Shown: piece after piece, positions 39,824-48,850 of the stretch
How the letters are laid out: each line of letters begins with the position of its first letter
Position numbering within the stretch: the first letter of the stretch is position 1
Assembly: GCA_900316955.1 (NCBI GenBank)
Contig: ONEX01000004.1
Coordinates: forward strand, 62,001-126,000
Length of the DNA stretch: 64,000 nucleotides
Origin: an uncultured Bacteroidales bacterium
Lineage (GTDB): Bacteria > Bacteroidota > Bacteroidia > Bacteroidales > UBA932
Direction of reading: 5' to 3'
The notes under the pieces: model-generated
Database searches by the model: none
Told to the model about the DNA's origin: nothing
Seen by the model: the letters and a program-made list of their open reading frames with translations, nothing else
Program-made: the position numbers and the translations under genes

Positions 39824-39983
39824 GCCCATGCACAAGTCTCGCTTGTGCGCGTCAATGCACTTCCCAGGGGCTTTTTCTGTACAAGTCTCCCGAGAATCGT
39901 CCATAAATGCCTTTTTCCCGGAAGACATGTGCACGAAATCGGCCGCGGAATGCCTTTTCGCTGTACAAGCGAGACTTGTACAA
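39824..39983 (-). repeat. ~160-bp palindromic interspersed repeat, copy B (inverted)
   Basis: It begins GCCCATGCACAAGTCTCGCTTGTGC and ends TGTACAAGCGAGACTTGTACAAC. Its reverse complement aligns with copy A: TGTACAAGTCT at the start, CAGCGAAA, GTCTTCCGGGAAAA-GGC, CGATT, GGGAGACTTG-ACAG and ACAAGCGAGACTTGT near the end. Together with copy A it brackets suhB-dinB in opposite orientation. Confidence 0.75.
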
Positions 39984-40023
39984 CGCGAGCCCGTCCGGGG
40001 TTGCAAATGTGGAGGGGAAAGCG

Positions 40024-40031
40024 TATCTTTG
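40024..40031 (+). promoter_or_regulatory. -7 box TATCTTTG
   Basis: Exact match 30 bp before the ATG at 40062, right after repeat copy B. Confidence 0.6.
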
Positions 40032-40061
40032 TGATACTGACTACTTGAAAAAGAATTCATT

Positions 40062-40244
40062 ATGGACAAGCAGTTTATCATTTCGGCCCTGGTGCACGGT
40101 GTCGTGTTCGCCCTGTTCATGCTGGTGGGGAACTGGATCTGGCACTGGGGGATGGGCTGGGTGTCTTTCGTCATCGAGGGCCTGCTGTACGGGGTGGTGA
40201 TGGCGTGGCTGGACCGATTCCTGGAGAAACGTAAAAACAAATAA
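40062..40244 (+). CDS. Small two-helix membrane protein, unknown
   Basis: 60 residues. Two hydrophobic helices (about 5-25, IISALVHGVVFALFMLVGNW, and 32-50, VSFVIEGLLYGVVMAWL) are separated by a short turn and followed by a basic tail (RFLEKRKNK), which should stay inside. I do not recognise a family. It is the first gene of a unit with the oxidoreductase (2-bp gap) and the epimerase. Confidence 0.65.
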   Translation: MDKQFIISALVHGVVFALFMLVGNWIWHWGMGWVSFVIEGLLYGVVMAWLDRFLEKRKNK

Positions 40245-40246
40245 GC

Positions 40247-41245
40247 ATGGACGCGAAGGATTTCAAAGTCGGAATCGTCGGGGCCGGGTGGATCGCGGAG
40301 AAGGCGGCCATCACGCTGAACGGACTCGACGGGTTTCGCCCGTATGCGATCGGGTCCCGGTCGCTGGAGAAGGCGCAGGGTTTTGCCGACAAGTGGGGCA
40401 TCGAGCGCGCCTATGGGTCGTACTCGGAAGTGATTGACGACCCGGAGGTGGACCTCCTGTATGTGGCGACGCCGCATTCGCATCATTTCGAGGTCACGAA
40501 GGAAGCCCTGGAGAAGGGGAAGCCGTGCCTCGTGGAGAAGGCCTTCATGGCCAACAAGGCGCAGGCGCAGGTCATCGTGGACCTGGCCCGGCGCCGGAAG
40601 GTGTTCCTCGCGGAGGCCATCTGGACGCGGTACCAGCCCGCGCTGCAGATGGTGCGGGGGCTCATCCAGGAGGGCCGCATCGGCAAGCCGCAGCTCGTGA
40701 CGGCCACCCTCGGGTACAGCATGGGCCAGAAGGAACGGATCTTCCGGCCGGACCTGTGCGGCGGCGCGCTGCTTGACCTCGGCGTGTACTGCCTGAATTT
40801 CGTGCGGATGTTCTGCGACGCCCCGATCGTGTCGATGAACTCGCAGTGCGTGAAGACGGACACGGGGATGGACCTTTCCAACGCCATCTCCCTCGTCCTG
40901 ACCGACGGCATCCTCGCGAATGTCCAGTCCTCGGCCGCCTGCGTGGGCGACAACATCGGCGTCATCGCGGGGACGGAGGGGAACCTCATCATCGACAATG
41001 TCAACAACCCGCAGCGCATCACGGTGAACGGGCCGGACCGCGTGTTCGTGGAGACGATCCCGGTCCCGAAGCAGATCACGGGCTACGAGTACCAGTTCGT
41101 CGCCTGCCGGGACGCCCTCGCGGCCGGGCTCACGGAGCCGCCGCAGATGCCGCTGGACGAAACCCTGTACATCATGGAACTCATGGACGGCCTCCGCAAG
41201 GACTGGGACGTCCGCTATCCTATGGACGAAATCGATTGGAAATGA
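40247..41245 (+). CDS. Gfo/Idh/MocA-family oxidoreductase
   Basis: A 332-residue cytoplasmic enzyme. The Rossmann motif GIVGAGWIAEKAA (10-22) starts the NAD(P) domain, and VDLLYVATPHSHHFE and KPCLVEKAFMANKAQA contain the conserved EK(P/A) segment with the catalytic lysine. The C-terminal domain (GGGALLDLGVYCLNFVRM) matches dimeric or trans-1,2-dihydrobenzene-diol-type members. It oxidises or reduces a sugar or polyol; the substrate is not evident. Its stop overlaps the start of the epimerase gene (ATGA), suggesting a common pathway. Confidence 0.92.
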   Translation: MDAKDFKVGIVGAGWIAEKAAITLNGLDGFRPYAIGSRSLEKAQGFADKWGIERAYGSYSEVIDDPEVDLLYVATPHSHHFEVTKEALEKGKPCLVEKAFMANKAQAQVIVDLARRRKVFLAEAIWTRYQPALQMVRGLIQEGRIGKPQLVTATLGYSMGQKERIFRPDLCGGALLDLGVYCLNFVRMFCDAPIVSMNSQCVKTDTGMDLSNAISLVLTDGILANVQSSAACVGDNIGVIAGTEGNLIIDNVNNPQRITVNGPDRVFVETIPVPKQITGYEYQFVACRDALAAGLTEPPQMPLDETLYIMELMDGLRKDWDVRYPMDEIDWK

Positions 41246-42264
41246 AAAGAAAAGCACTGTTCATCGGCGGCACCGGAACGATCAGCACCGCCATCACCGC
41301 GAAACTGGCCGCGGAAGGGGAGTGGGAGCTCACGCTCCTGAACCGGGGGACCCGGAGCGCCCAGGTCCCGGAAAATGTCCATGTCCTGAAGGTCGACATC
41401 AACGACGAGGCGGCCGTGGAGAAGCTCCTCGCGGGCACGCAGTGGGACTGCGTGTGCGATTTCATCGGCTTTGTCCCGGCCCAGGTGGAGCGCGACTGGC
41501 GCCTCTTCCGCGGGCGGACGAAGCAGTACATGTACATCAGCAGCGCATCGGCCTACCAGAAGCCGGTCAACAGCCCCTTCATCACCGAAGGGACGCCGCT
41601 GGTGAACCCGTACTGGGAGTACTCCCGCAACAAGATCGCCTGCGAGGACTTCATGATGGGCAAGTTCCGCGAGGAAGGCTATCCGGTGACGATCATCCGC
41701 CCGTCGCACACCTACGGCGACTGGGCCGTGCCCCTCGGGGTCCATGGGGACAAAGGCTCCTGGCAGGTGCTGAAGCGGATGCTGGACGGCAAGCCCGTGA
41801 TTATCCACGGCGACGGCACCACCCAGTGGACCCTCACGCACAACACGGACTTCGCGAAGGGGTTCGTGGGCCTGATGGGCAATCCCAAGGCCATCGGGGA
41901 CGTCTTCCACATCACTTCCGACGACACGCTCACTTGGAACCAGATCCATCAGGTCATCGCGGACGCGCTGGGCGTGCCGCTGAAGGCGGTCCACGTGTCC
42001 TCGGAGTTCCTGGACGAGGTCGGCCCCTACGATTTCCGCGGCGGGCTCATCGGAGACAAGGCCAATACGGTCCTGTTCGACAACCGCAAGCTCAAGCGCG
42101 CGGTGCCGGGCTTCCAGGCCACGGTCCGCTTCGAGCAGGGCGTGCGCCGGACCATCGACTACATCCTGGCCCATCCGGAATGCCAGCAGGAGGATCCGGC
42201 CTTCGACGCCTGGTGCGACCGGGTGATCGCGGCGCTGGACGTCGCGAAGGCTTCGCTCCGCTGA
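41242..42264 (+). CDS. NAD-dependent epimerase/dehydratase (extended SDR) family
   Basis: 340 residues from the ATG at 41242. FIGGTGTIST (7-16) is the extended-SDR nucleotide motif. SASAYQKP and the YWEYSRNK block supply the Ser/Tyr...Lys catalytic residues, followed by IRPSHTYGDW. Relatives are annotated as NAD-dependent epimerases or mRNA-binding-protein-like (CSP41-like) SDRs; the reaction is not predictable. Translationally coupled to the Gfo/Idh/MocA gene, so both probably modify the same sugar. A terminator follows. Confidence 0.9.
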   Translation: MKRKALFIGGTGTISTAITAKLAAEGEWELTLLNRGTRSAQVPENVHVLKVDINDEAAVEKLLAGTQWDCVCDFIGFVPAQVERDWRLFRGRTKQYMYISSASAYQKPVNSPFITEGTPLVNPYWEYSRNKIACEDFMMGKFREEGYPVTIIRPSHTYGDWAVPLGVHGDKGSWQVLKRMLDGKPVIIHGDGTTQWTLTHNTDFAKGFVGLMGNPKAIGDVFHITSDDTLTWNQIHQVIADALGVPLKAVHVSSEFLDEVGPYDFRGGLIGDKANTVLFDNRKLKRAVPGFQATVRFEQGVRRTIDYILAHPECQQEDPAFDAWCDRVIAALDVAKASLR

Positions 42265-42291
42265 CGGTTCGTCCGCCGAAACGGTTGTTTC

Positions 42292-42335
42292 ATCGGGAAA
42301 TCCGCGCCTCGTGCGCCGGGTCTCCCGATTTTTTC
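42292..42335 (+). terminator. Terminator after the epimerase gene
   Basis: ATCGGGA (42292-42298) pairs with TCCCGAT (42323-42329), followed by six Ts. Confidence 0.7.
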
Positions 42336-42336
42336 G

Positions 42337-42344
42337 TACCTTTA
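42337..42344 (+). promoter_or_regulatory. -7 box TACCTTTA of the first GH13 gene
   Basis: One mismatch to TAnnTTTG, 22 bp before the ATG at 42366 and directly after the terminator T-run. Confidence 0.5.
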
Positions 42345-42365
42345 ACCGATTAATAACACGCACGT

Positions 42366-43808
42366 ATGAAAAAGCTCCTGATTATCTGTGTCGCCTTGCT
42401 GGCGCTCGCCGGCTGCAAGAAGACGAAGACGCCGTCCGTCCACCCGGACTGGACCTACAGCTCCGTGATGTACGAAGTGAATATCCGCCAGTTCTCCCCG
42501 GAAGGGACTTTCGCCGGCGTCGAGGCGCAGCTGCCCCGCCTGAAGGAACTCGGGGTGGACATCCTCTGGCTCATGCCGATGTACGAGATCGGCACCGAAG
42601 GCCGCAAGGGCACCCTCGGCTCCTACTATGCGATCTCCGACTACAAGAAAGTGAATCCCGAATTCGGGACGATGGAAGATTTCGAGCACCTGCTCGCCGC
42701 GGCCCACAAGCTGGGGTTCAAGGTCATCCTGGACTGGGTGGCCAACCAGACCGCCCCGGACAACGTATGGATGACCGAGAAGCCCGCGGACTTCTACGAG
42801 CGCGACGCGGACGGCAACGCCATCTGGGAGTATGACTGGACCGACACCCGCAGCCTCAACTACGACAACGAGGACGTGTGGTGGGCCCAGGACGACGCGA
42901 TGCGCTTCTGGCTCGAGAAGGGCGTGGACGGCTTCCGCTGCGACGCCGCCGGTGAGGTGCCCGCCGCTTTCTGGAAGGGCATCCTTCCCAAGATGAACAA
43001 GGACTATCCCGACATCTACCTCCTCGCCGAAGCCGAGCGCGACAACCTGGCCGACGCCACCGAGACCTTCGACGCGAACTACGCCTGGGAGCTCCATCAC
43101 CTGCTGAACAGCCTGGCGCAGGGCCGCAAGACCGTCGCCGACCTCAAGGACTACGTCACCCGCGACGCCGCCCGCTTCCCGAAGGAGGCCTTCCGCCTGA
43201 CCTTCACCTCCAACCACGACGAGAACTCCTGGTCCGGCACCGAGTTCGAGCGCGAGGGCGCCGCGGCGAACGCCTGCGCCGTCCTGTGCTTTACCCTGCC
43301 GGGCAGCCAGCCGCTCATCTACACCGGCCAGGAAATCGGCCTCTCCCGCCGGCTCGAGTTCTTCGAGAAGGACCCGATCACGGACTGGAGCGCCAATGAA
43401 TACACGACCTTCTGGAAGAAGCTCGTGGACCTCAAGCACAACAATCCCGCCCTCGCCGCCGGCGAGAAGGGCGGTGACATCGTCTGGTGGGAGATTCCCG
43501 AAGGCCTGGACGGCATCGTCGCCTTCCACCGCGAGGTGAAGGGCAACAAGGTGATCGTCCTCGCGAACTTCGGCGTCACCCCGGCGGACGAGCCGGCGGA
43601 GGCCGAGACGCAGCAGGCTGCGGCTACCGACAACCGTCCCGCCGCCGAGACCGGCGGGACGCCCTTCAAGAACCTCGAGGCCGCTCCTGTCAAGCTTCCT
43701 GTCAACCTGGACGGCAAATATACGGAAGTCTTCACCGGCAAGACCTACCAGAAGGGCATGAACGACTTCGTTCTCGCGCCGGGCGAGTATGTGGTCCTGA
43801 CCAGATAA
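42366..43808 (+). CDS. GH13 alpha-amylase-family lipoprotein (1)
   Basis: A 480-residue protein. The lipobox is LAGC (Cys18). The (beta/alpha)8 signatures of GH13 are VNIRQFSPEGTF, DILWLMPMYEIG, VILDWVANQTA, GFRCDAAGEVP (nucleophile Asp193), IYLLAEAE (acid/base Glu222) and FTSNHDENSW (third Asp). It should hydrolyse alpha-glucans or maltodextrins in the periplasm or on the surface. Near the C-terminus there is an insert rich in Ala/Glu/Thr (DEPAEAETQQAAATDNRPAAETG) inside the terminal beta-sandwich. The next GH13 gene starts on its stop codon, so the two form an operon. Confidence 0.95.
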   Translation: MKKLLIICVALLALAGCKKTKTPSVHPDWTYSSVMYEVNIRQFSPEGTFAGVEAQLPRLKELGVDILWLMPMYEIGTEGRKGTLGSYYAISDYKKVNPEFGTMEDFEHLLAAAHKLGFKVILDWVANQTAPDNVWMTEKPADFYERDADGNAIWEYDWTDTRSLNYDNEDVWWAQDDAMRFWLEKGVDGFRCDAAGEVPAAFWKGILPKMNKDYPDIYLLAEAERDNLADATETFDANYAWELHHLLNSLAQGRKTVADLKDYVTRDAARFPKEAFRLTFTSNHDENSWSGTEFEREGAAANACAVLCFTLPGSQPLIYTGQEIGLSRRLEFFEKDPITDWSANEYTTFWKKLVDLKHNNPALAAGEKGGDIVWWEIPEGLDGIVAFHREVKGNKVIVLANFGVTPADEPAEAETQQAAATDNRPAAETGGTPFKNLEAAPVKLPVNLDGKYTEVFTGKTYQKGMNDFVLAPGEYVVLTR

Positions 43809-45799
43809 TGATGAAACGAATCCTTATGGCGACGGCCGTGGCGGCCGGGCTTACGGGCTGCCAGGCGGCCTTCGACCCGGCGACGATTCCGGATGCGACC
43901 CCGGAGGAAGTGACGCGTGTGGAACCGCTCAGCTGGTGGACGGGGATGAAGACCCCGCTGCAGCTGATGGTGCAGGGCAAGGACATGGGCACCAAGGAAA
44001 TCCGCATCGAAGGCGGGAAGGGCGTCTCCGCGAAGGCGGCGCACCAGGCCGCCAGTCCGGACTACCTGTTCGTGGACGTGGAAATCCAGGCCGATGCCGC
44101 CCCGGGCACCTACTACCTGGTCGTGAAAGACGGGGAGAAGGAGGTCAAGTATCCCTACTTGATCCGCGAGCGGGAGAAGGGCAGCGCGGACCGCGCCAGC
44201 TTCACTACGGCGGACATGATCTACCTCCTCATGCCCGACCGCTTCTCCTCGGCCTTCCAGGACAATGACACGGCCTGGCAGGGCGGCGAGTACGACGACG
44301 GCTCGGCCGTCGCCTGGCCCGTCCCGGCCACGCCCGACGAGGTGGACCGCGAGGATCCGGTGGCCCGTCACGGCGGCGACATCCAGGGCATCATCAACCA
44401 CCTGGACTACATCGCCGACCTGGGCGCCACGGCCCTCTGGTGCACGCCGCTGCTGCTGGACAACCAGCCGCAGGAGTCCTACCACGGCTATGCCTGCGCC
44501 GATTACTACCACATCGACCCGCGTTTCGGCGACAACGCCCACTACAAGCAAATGGTGGACGAGGCCCATGCGAAAGGCCTGAAGGTCATCATGGACATCG
44601 TCACCAACCACTGCGGCACAGCCCACTGGTGGATGGACAACCCGCCCTTCCCGGACTGGTACCACGTCTCCGAGCCGTATATGCAGATGAACGCGCTATT
44701 CTCGGTCTATATGGACCCGCACGCCTCGGTGAAGGACCGCGACCGCCAGCAGAGCGGCTGGTTCGTCCCGTCGATGCCGGATATGAACCTGGACAACCCC
44801 TATGTGCTGCGCTACTTCCAGCAGTGGGCGGTGTGGTGGATCGAGTACGCGGGGCTGGACGGCCTCCGCGTGGACACCTACCCGTACAACGAGCCCGAAC
44901 CGATGGCCGAATGGTGCCAGGCGGTCCGGAAGGAGTATCCCCGGATGAACATCGTGGGCGAGTGCTGGGACATGAACATCCCGCAGGTCGCCTACTGGCA
45001 GTCCGGGCACCCGAACCGGAACGGCTTCGACAGCCACCTGCCGTGCATCATGGACTTCCCGCTCCAGCAGGCCATCCTGCGCGCCCTGACCGAGGACGAA
45101 GTCAGGTGGGATGAAGGCATGACGCGCGTCTATACGGTCCTGGCCCAGGATTTCGCGTATCACGACCTGGACAACCTGATGATCTTCTTCGCGAACCACG
45201 ACCACGACCGCACGGGCGACGTGCTGCGGCACGATCCCGCCCGGATGCGGCTCGCGCTCGCGCTGCTCGCGACGCTCCGCGGCATCCCGCAGCTCTACTA
45301 CGGCGACGAGATGATGTTCTGCGAGAAGCCGGGGATGCACCACGACGGCTCCAAGCGCATCGACTTCCCGGGCGGCTGGGAGGGCGACGCCGTGGACCTC
45401 TTCACGCCGGAAGGCCGCGCGGTGGCGGGTTACACCCGCGACGCGGACTACACGGCGGCCGAGGGCCTGCACGACTACGCCCGCGCCCTCTTCCGCTGGC
45501 GCAAGGGCTGCTCCGTCATCCACCACGGCAAGACGCTGCACTTCCTTTCCCGGAAGAACGTCAAGGACCGCAACATCACGGACAACACCTATTCGTATTT
45601 CCGCTACGACGACAGCGACGCCGTGTTCGTGTACATCAACAACACGGATGAAGTGCGCGAACTCGACTGGTCGCACTACGACGAATTCGTCGCCGGCCCC
45701 GTCACGGGCCGCGACGTGATCTCCGGCGAGCCGGTCACCCTCTCCGACGGCCTTCCCGTCGACCCCCGCACCGCGCTCATCGTGGAATTCAAGCGCTGA
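43808..45799 (+). CDS. GH13 neopullulanase/cyclomaltodextrinase-type lipoprotein (2)
   Basis: A 663-residue protein whose ATG overlaps the upstream TAA (TAATG); an ATG one codon later is possible. The lipobox is LTGC. Residues about 30-125 form the Ig-like N-terminal domain of cyclomaltodextrinases, followed by the catalytic barrel: WCTPLL, DIVTNHCG, GLRVDTYPYNEP (Asp356), NIVGECWD (Glu385) and FANHDHDRT (Asp465). The architecture resembles SusA-type neopullulanases of Bacteroidota starch systems. No SusC/SusD lies beside it, so the pair probably completes maltodextrin breakdown in the periplasm. Confidence 0.95.
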   Translation: MMKRILMATAVAAGLTGCQAAFDPATIPDATPEEVTRVEPLSWWTGMKTPLQLMVQGKDMGTKEIRIEGGKGVSAKAAHQAASPDYLFVDVEIQADAAPGTYYLVVKDGEKEVKYPYLIREREKGSADRASFTTADMIYLLMPDRFSSAFQDNDTAWQGGEYDDGSAVAWPVPATPDEVDREDPVARHGGDIQGIINHLDYIADLGATALWCTPLLLDNQPQESYHGYACADYYHIDPRFGDNAHYKQMVDEAHAKGLKVIMDIVTNHCGTAHWWMDNPPFPDWYHVSEPYMQMNALFSVYMDPHASVKDRDRQQSGWFVPSMPDMNLDNPYVLRYFQQWAVWWIEYAGLDGLRVDTYPYNEPEPMAEWCQAVRKEYPRMNIVGECWDMNIPQVAYWQSGHPNRNGFDSHLPCIMDFPLQQAILRALTEDEVRWDEGMTRVYTVLAQDFAYHDLDNLMIFFANHDHDRTGDVLRHDPARMRLALALLATLRGIPQLYYGDEMMFCEKPGMHHDGSKRIDFPGGWEGDAVDLFTPEGRAVAGYTRDADYTAAEGLHDYARALFRWRKGCSVIHHGKTLHFLSRKNVKDRNITDNTYSYFRYDDSDAVFVYINNTDEVRELDWSHYDEFVAGPVTGRDVISGEPVTLSDGLPVDPRTALIVEFKR

Positions 45800-45805
45800 C
45801 CCATT

Positions 45806-47503
45806 ATGATCGACATCCTCTGCAAGAACGACGGCCGGAAGCTCCGCGTGAAAGTCGGGTCCAACCTCCTGGACCTTGCGAAGAAGGAGTGCCCCGAAGC
45901 CACCGACCCGAAGACCGGCAAGCGCTACCCGGTGCTCGCCGCCCTGGTGGACCACAAACTCAAGGAACTGAGTTTCAATATCTTCTTCCCGCACGAGGTC
46001 ACGTTCATCGGGTATAACAACCCGGACGGACGGCGGACGTACATCCGTTCGCTGAGCTTCCTGCTGCAGCACGCCGTACGCGATGTCTTCCCGGGCAAGG
46101 TGCTCGTGGTCGAGCACTCCCTGCCCAGCGGCCTGTACTGTGAACTGCGTGAGGGCCGTCCCGGCGGCCCGGCGTTCAAGCCGGACGCCGAGGGCTTCGA
46201 GCGCCTGCGCGCCCGCATGCGGGAACTTGTCGATGCGGACCTTCCGTTCACGACGGAAAAGATTCCGACCGAGGAGGCCGAGGCCCTCTTCGAGGCGCAG
46301 GAGCAGCCCTACAAGGCGGAGCTCCGCCGGTCGCTGGGCCGGTATTTCTGCCGGGTGTATTACCTGGACGGCCAGGTGGACTCCTTCCACGGGCCGCTGG
46401 TCCCCTCCACCGGCTATCTGCAGGTGTTCGGCCTGATGCCCTTCCACAAGGGCTTCTGCCTCCAGCCGCCGTCCAACACGGACCCGTCCCGGGTCACGCC
46501 CCGGCGGCCGCAGAGCAAGCTCTCCGCGACCTTCAAGGAGTATTCCGCGTGGTGCCACACCACCGGCATCGGCGGCATCGGCACGCTGAACAAGAAACTG
46601 ATGGAAGGAAAGGCCGTCAAGCTCATCAACCTGTGCGAGGCGCGGCAGGAACGGGAATACGCCAAGGTGGCGGACCTCATCTACGCCGAACGCGAACGCG
46701 TGAAGATCGTCTTCATCGCCGGACCTTCCTCCAGCGGCAAGACGTCGTCCTCGCTCCGCCTGGCGCAGCAGCTCCGCATCCTGGGGATGAAGCCCAAGGT
46801 CATCGAACTGGACAACTATTTCGTGTCCCGCGACCGGACGCCGCTGGACGAGGACGGCGAGTTCGACTTCGAGGCGCTGGAAGCGATGGACCTGGAACTC
46901 CTGGGGAATCACCTCAACACGCTCCTCGCGGGCGGCAAGGTGGAAGTTCCGCGCTATGACTTCAAGCAGGGGAAGCCCTTCTTCGAGGGCAACTTCATGG
47001 AGCTGGACGAGAACGACATCCTCATCATGGAAGGCATCCATGCGCTGGATCCGGCGATGGTCCCGTCCGTGGACCAGAGCCGCATCTTCCGCGTGTACGC
47101 ATCGGCCCTGACCTCCCTGAACGTGGACGAGAACAACAACATCTCCACGACCGACAACCGCCTTCTGCGCCGGATGGTGCGGGACTACCGCTACCGCGGC
47201 ACCAGCCCCGAGGCCACCATCCTCCGCTGGCCCTCCGTCCGCCGTGGCGAGAACAAGTACATCTTTCCCTTCCAGGAGAACGCCGACGCGCAGTTCAACT
47301 CCGCGCTCCTGTACGAGCTCCCGCTGCTGAAATACTACGCGGAGCCGCTCCTGCGGCGGATCCACCCTTCCTCGCCGGCTTACACCGAAGCCATCCGGCT
47401 CCTCAAGTTCCTCGACTACATCGTCGCCCTCACCCCCGAGGAAATCGCGGCCGTCCCTCCGACCTCCATCCTGCGCGAGTTCATCGGCGGACAGACGCTG
47501 TAA
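45806..47503 (+). CDS. Nucleoside (uridine) kinase with TGS-like N-terminus
   Basis: A 565-residue cytoplasmic protein. The N-terminal ~60 residues are TGS/ubiquitin-like and the next ~200 resemble a threonyl-tRNA-synthetase editing domain (IRSLSFLLQHAVRDVFPG). The C-terminal half is a P-loop kinase with GPSSSGKT (306-313), a D-N-Y motif (IELDNYFVSRDRTPLDEDGEFDFEALEAMD) and LIMEGIHAL. This fused arrangement is the known bacterial nucleoside-kinase family found in Bacteroides and Thermotoga. It starts 6 bp after the amylase gene; the link is probably only transcriptional. Confidence 0.92.
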   Translation: MIDILCKNDGRKLRVKVGSNLLDLAKKECPEATDPKTGKRYPVLAALVDHKLKELSFNIFFPHEVTFIGYNNPDGRRTYIRSLSFLLQHAVRDVFPGKVLVVEHSLPSGLYCELREGRPGGPAFKPDAEGFERLRARMRELVDADLPFTTEKIPTEEAEALFEAQEQPYKAELRRSLGRYFCRVYYLDGQVDSFHGPLVPSTGYLQVFGLMPFHKGFCLQPPSNTDPSRVTPRRPQSKLSATFKEYSAWCHTTGIGGIGTLNKKLMEGKAVKLINLCEARQEREYAKVADLIYAERERVKIVFIAGPSSSGKTSSSLRLAQQLRILGMKPKVIELDNYFVSRDRTPLDEDGEFDFEALEAMDLELLGNHLNTLLAGGKVEVPRYDFKQGKPFFEGNFMELDENDILIMEGIHALDPAMVPSVDQSRIFRVYASALTSLNVDENNNISTTDNRLLRRMVRDYRYRGTSPEATILRWPSVRRGENKYIFPFQENADAQFNSALLYELPLLKYYAEPLLRRIHPSSPAYTEAIRLLKFLDYIVALTPEEIAAVPPTSILREFIGGQTL

Positions 47504-47539
47504 TTGACGAATAAATAATTAATAATCAACCGACTTGCC

Positions 47540-48850
47540 ATGAGAAAGCTTTTTCCTCTGATGGTGGCTCTTTGCCTTTCCGTACCGGCCCTGGCCCAGT
47601 ACGGCAATCCCGCGCGGCCGGACATCCGCTTCCCGGACGGACTCATCCGGCGGGGTTTCTATTACCAGAAGTCCGTCACGGCCCAGATGGATGCCGACCC
47701 GGCCCTGGAGGAAGTCTTCCTCATCGGCCACGACGCCGGCCACTGGCCCGAGTTCGACCTGTTCCAGTTCTACTATTCGGTGGTGGACCGGGCGACCGGC
47801 ACCATCGAATACACCTCGGAAGAGTATCTTTCCGACCGGTTCAACCTCCTGGTCGACGACCGGGACCGGGACGGGGTCTCCGAGATCCATTTCCAGTACA
47901 TCCAGGACGGGGCCTTTACCACGGCGGCGGACGGCTATGAACCGGCCTGGGCCTATGATTACGGGATGATTTCGCTCATCGGGGCCTCCGGGAAGGAGCC
48001 GATGCCCGCCGCCCGCATCAGGACCCTCATCATCGCGGGCATGGACGGGAGCCACTATCCCGCCGGGTCGGCCGAATGCATGCGGCAGGCCCTGGAGAAC
48101 AGCGGCCATTTCGACGTCGATGTCCTGATGACCCCGGACTGGGGCGGGGACATGTCCTCCTTCCATCCCCGTTTCAAGGATTACAGCCTTGTCATCATCA
48201 ACTACGGCGGCGTGGAATGGGCCGATCCCGTCAAGGCCGACTTCGAGTCCTATGTCTCGGACGGCGGCGGGGTGGTCTTCATCCACTCCTCCATCATCCC
48301 GATGGAAAAATGGCCGGCCTGGAACCGGATGACCGGCCTCGGCGCCTGGAACGGGCGGAACGAAGTGTATGGTCCTTACGTGTACATGCAGGACGGGAAG
48401 GTCGTCCGGGACGACACCCCGGGCGAGGCCGGCTATCACGGGCTCCAGCACCATGTCGTGGTGGATCACCAGGCCCTGGACCATCCCATCGTCAAGGGGC
48501 TCCCGAAGAGCTGGCACCACTTCAAGGACGAGATCTACATGCATCTGCGCGGTCCGGCGGAGAACCTGGAAATCATCGCCACCACGCGGGACGGCGACCG
48601 GGACGAACCGCTGATGTGGACGGTCCGCTATGGCAAGGGGCGCATCTTCGTGGATGTCCTCGGCCACTGCGGCAACGATCCCAAGATGACCTATGCGATG
48701 ACCTGCACCGGCTACCAGACCACGCTCCTGCGCGGCTGCGAATGGGCGGCGACCGGAACGGTCACCCTGCCCCTTCCCGTGGATTTCCCGGACCAGGTCC
48801 GTTCCACGCTTCGGCCCGAGTTCAAACTTCCTGAGCGGGTAGGCCGATGA
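47540..48850 (+). CDS. ThuA-like domain protein, secreted
   Basis: 436 residues. A signal peptide (MRKLFPLMVALCLSVPALAQ) is followed by a ~140-residue FG-GAP/EF-loop-like segment with VDDRDRDGVSEIHFQYI, then the ThuA (class I glutamine amidotransferase-like) domain: RTLIIAGMDGSHYP, LVIINYGGVEW, VVFIHSSIIP and WTVRYGKGRIFVDVLGH. ThuA-like proteins occur in sugar-utilization loci, but their activity is poorly known. Its stop overlaps the start of the sensor gene (ATGA). A second ThuA lipoprotein stands at the other end of this locus, so the family seems tied to its substrate. Confidence 0.88.
   Translation: MRKLFPLMVALCLSVPALAQYGNPARPDIRFPDGLIRRGFYYQKSVTAQMDADPALEEVFLIGHDAGHWPEFDLFQFYYSVVDRATGTIEYTSEEYLSDRFNLLVDDRDRDGVSEIHFQYIQDGAFTTAADGYEPAWAYDYGMISLIGASGKEPMPAARIRTLIIAGMDGSHYPAGSAECMRQALENSGHFDVDVLMTPDWGGDMSSFHPRFKDYSLVIINYGGVEWADPVKADFESYVSDGGGVVFIHSSIIPMEKWPAWNRMTGLGAWNGRNEVYGPYVYMQDGKVVRDDTPGEAGYHGLQHHVVVDHQALDHPIVKGLPKSWHHFKDEIYMHLRGPAENLEIIATTRDGDRDEPLMWTVRYGKGRIFVDVLGHCGNDPKMTYAMTCTGYQTTLLRGCEWAATGTVTLPLPVDFPDQVRSTLRPEFKLPERVGR

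Noticed and set aside
39721..39983. CRISPR array
   Set aside because: The units are 11-24 bp and directly adjacent with no unique spacers of constant length, and no cas genes are near.
42366..45799. Complete starch utilization system
   Set aside because: Two GH13 lipoproteins are present, but no SusC, SusD, SusE/F or SusR lies beside them; the nearest susCD belongs to the GH9 locus.
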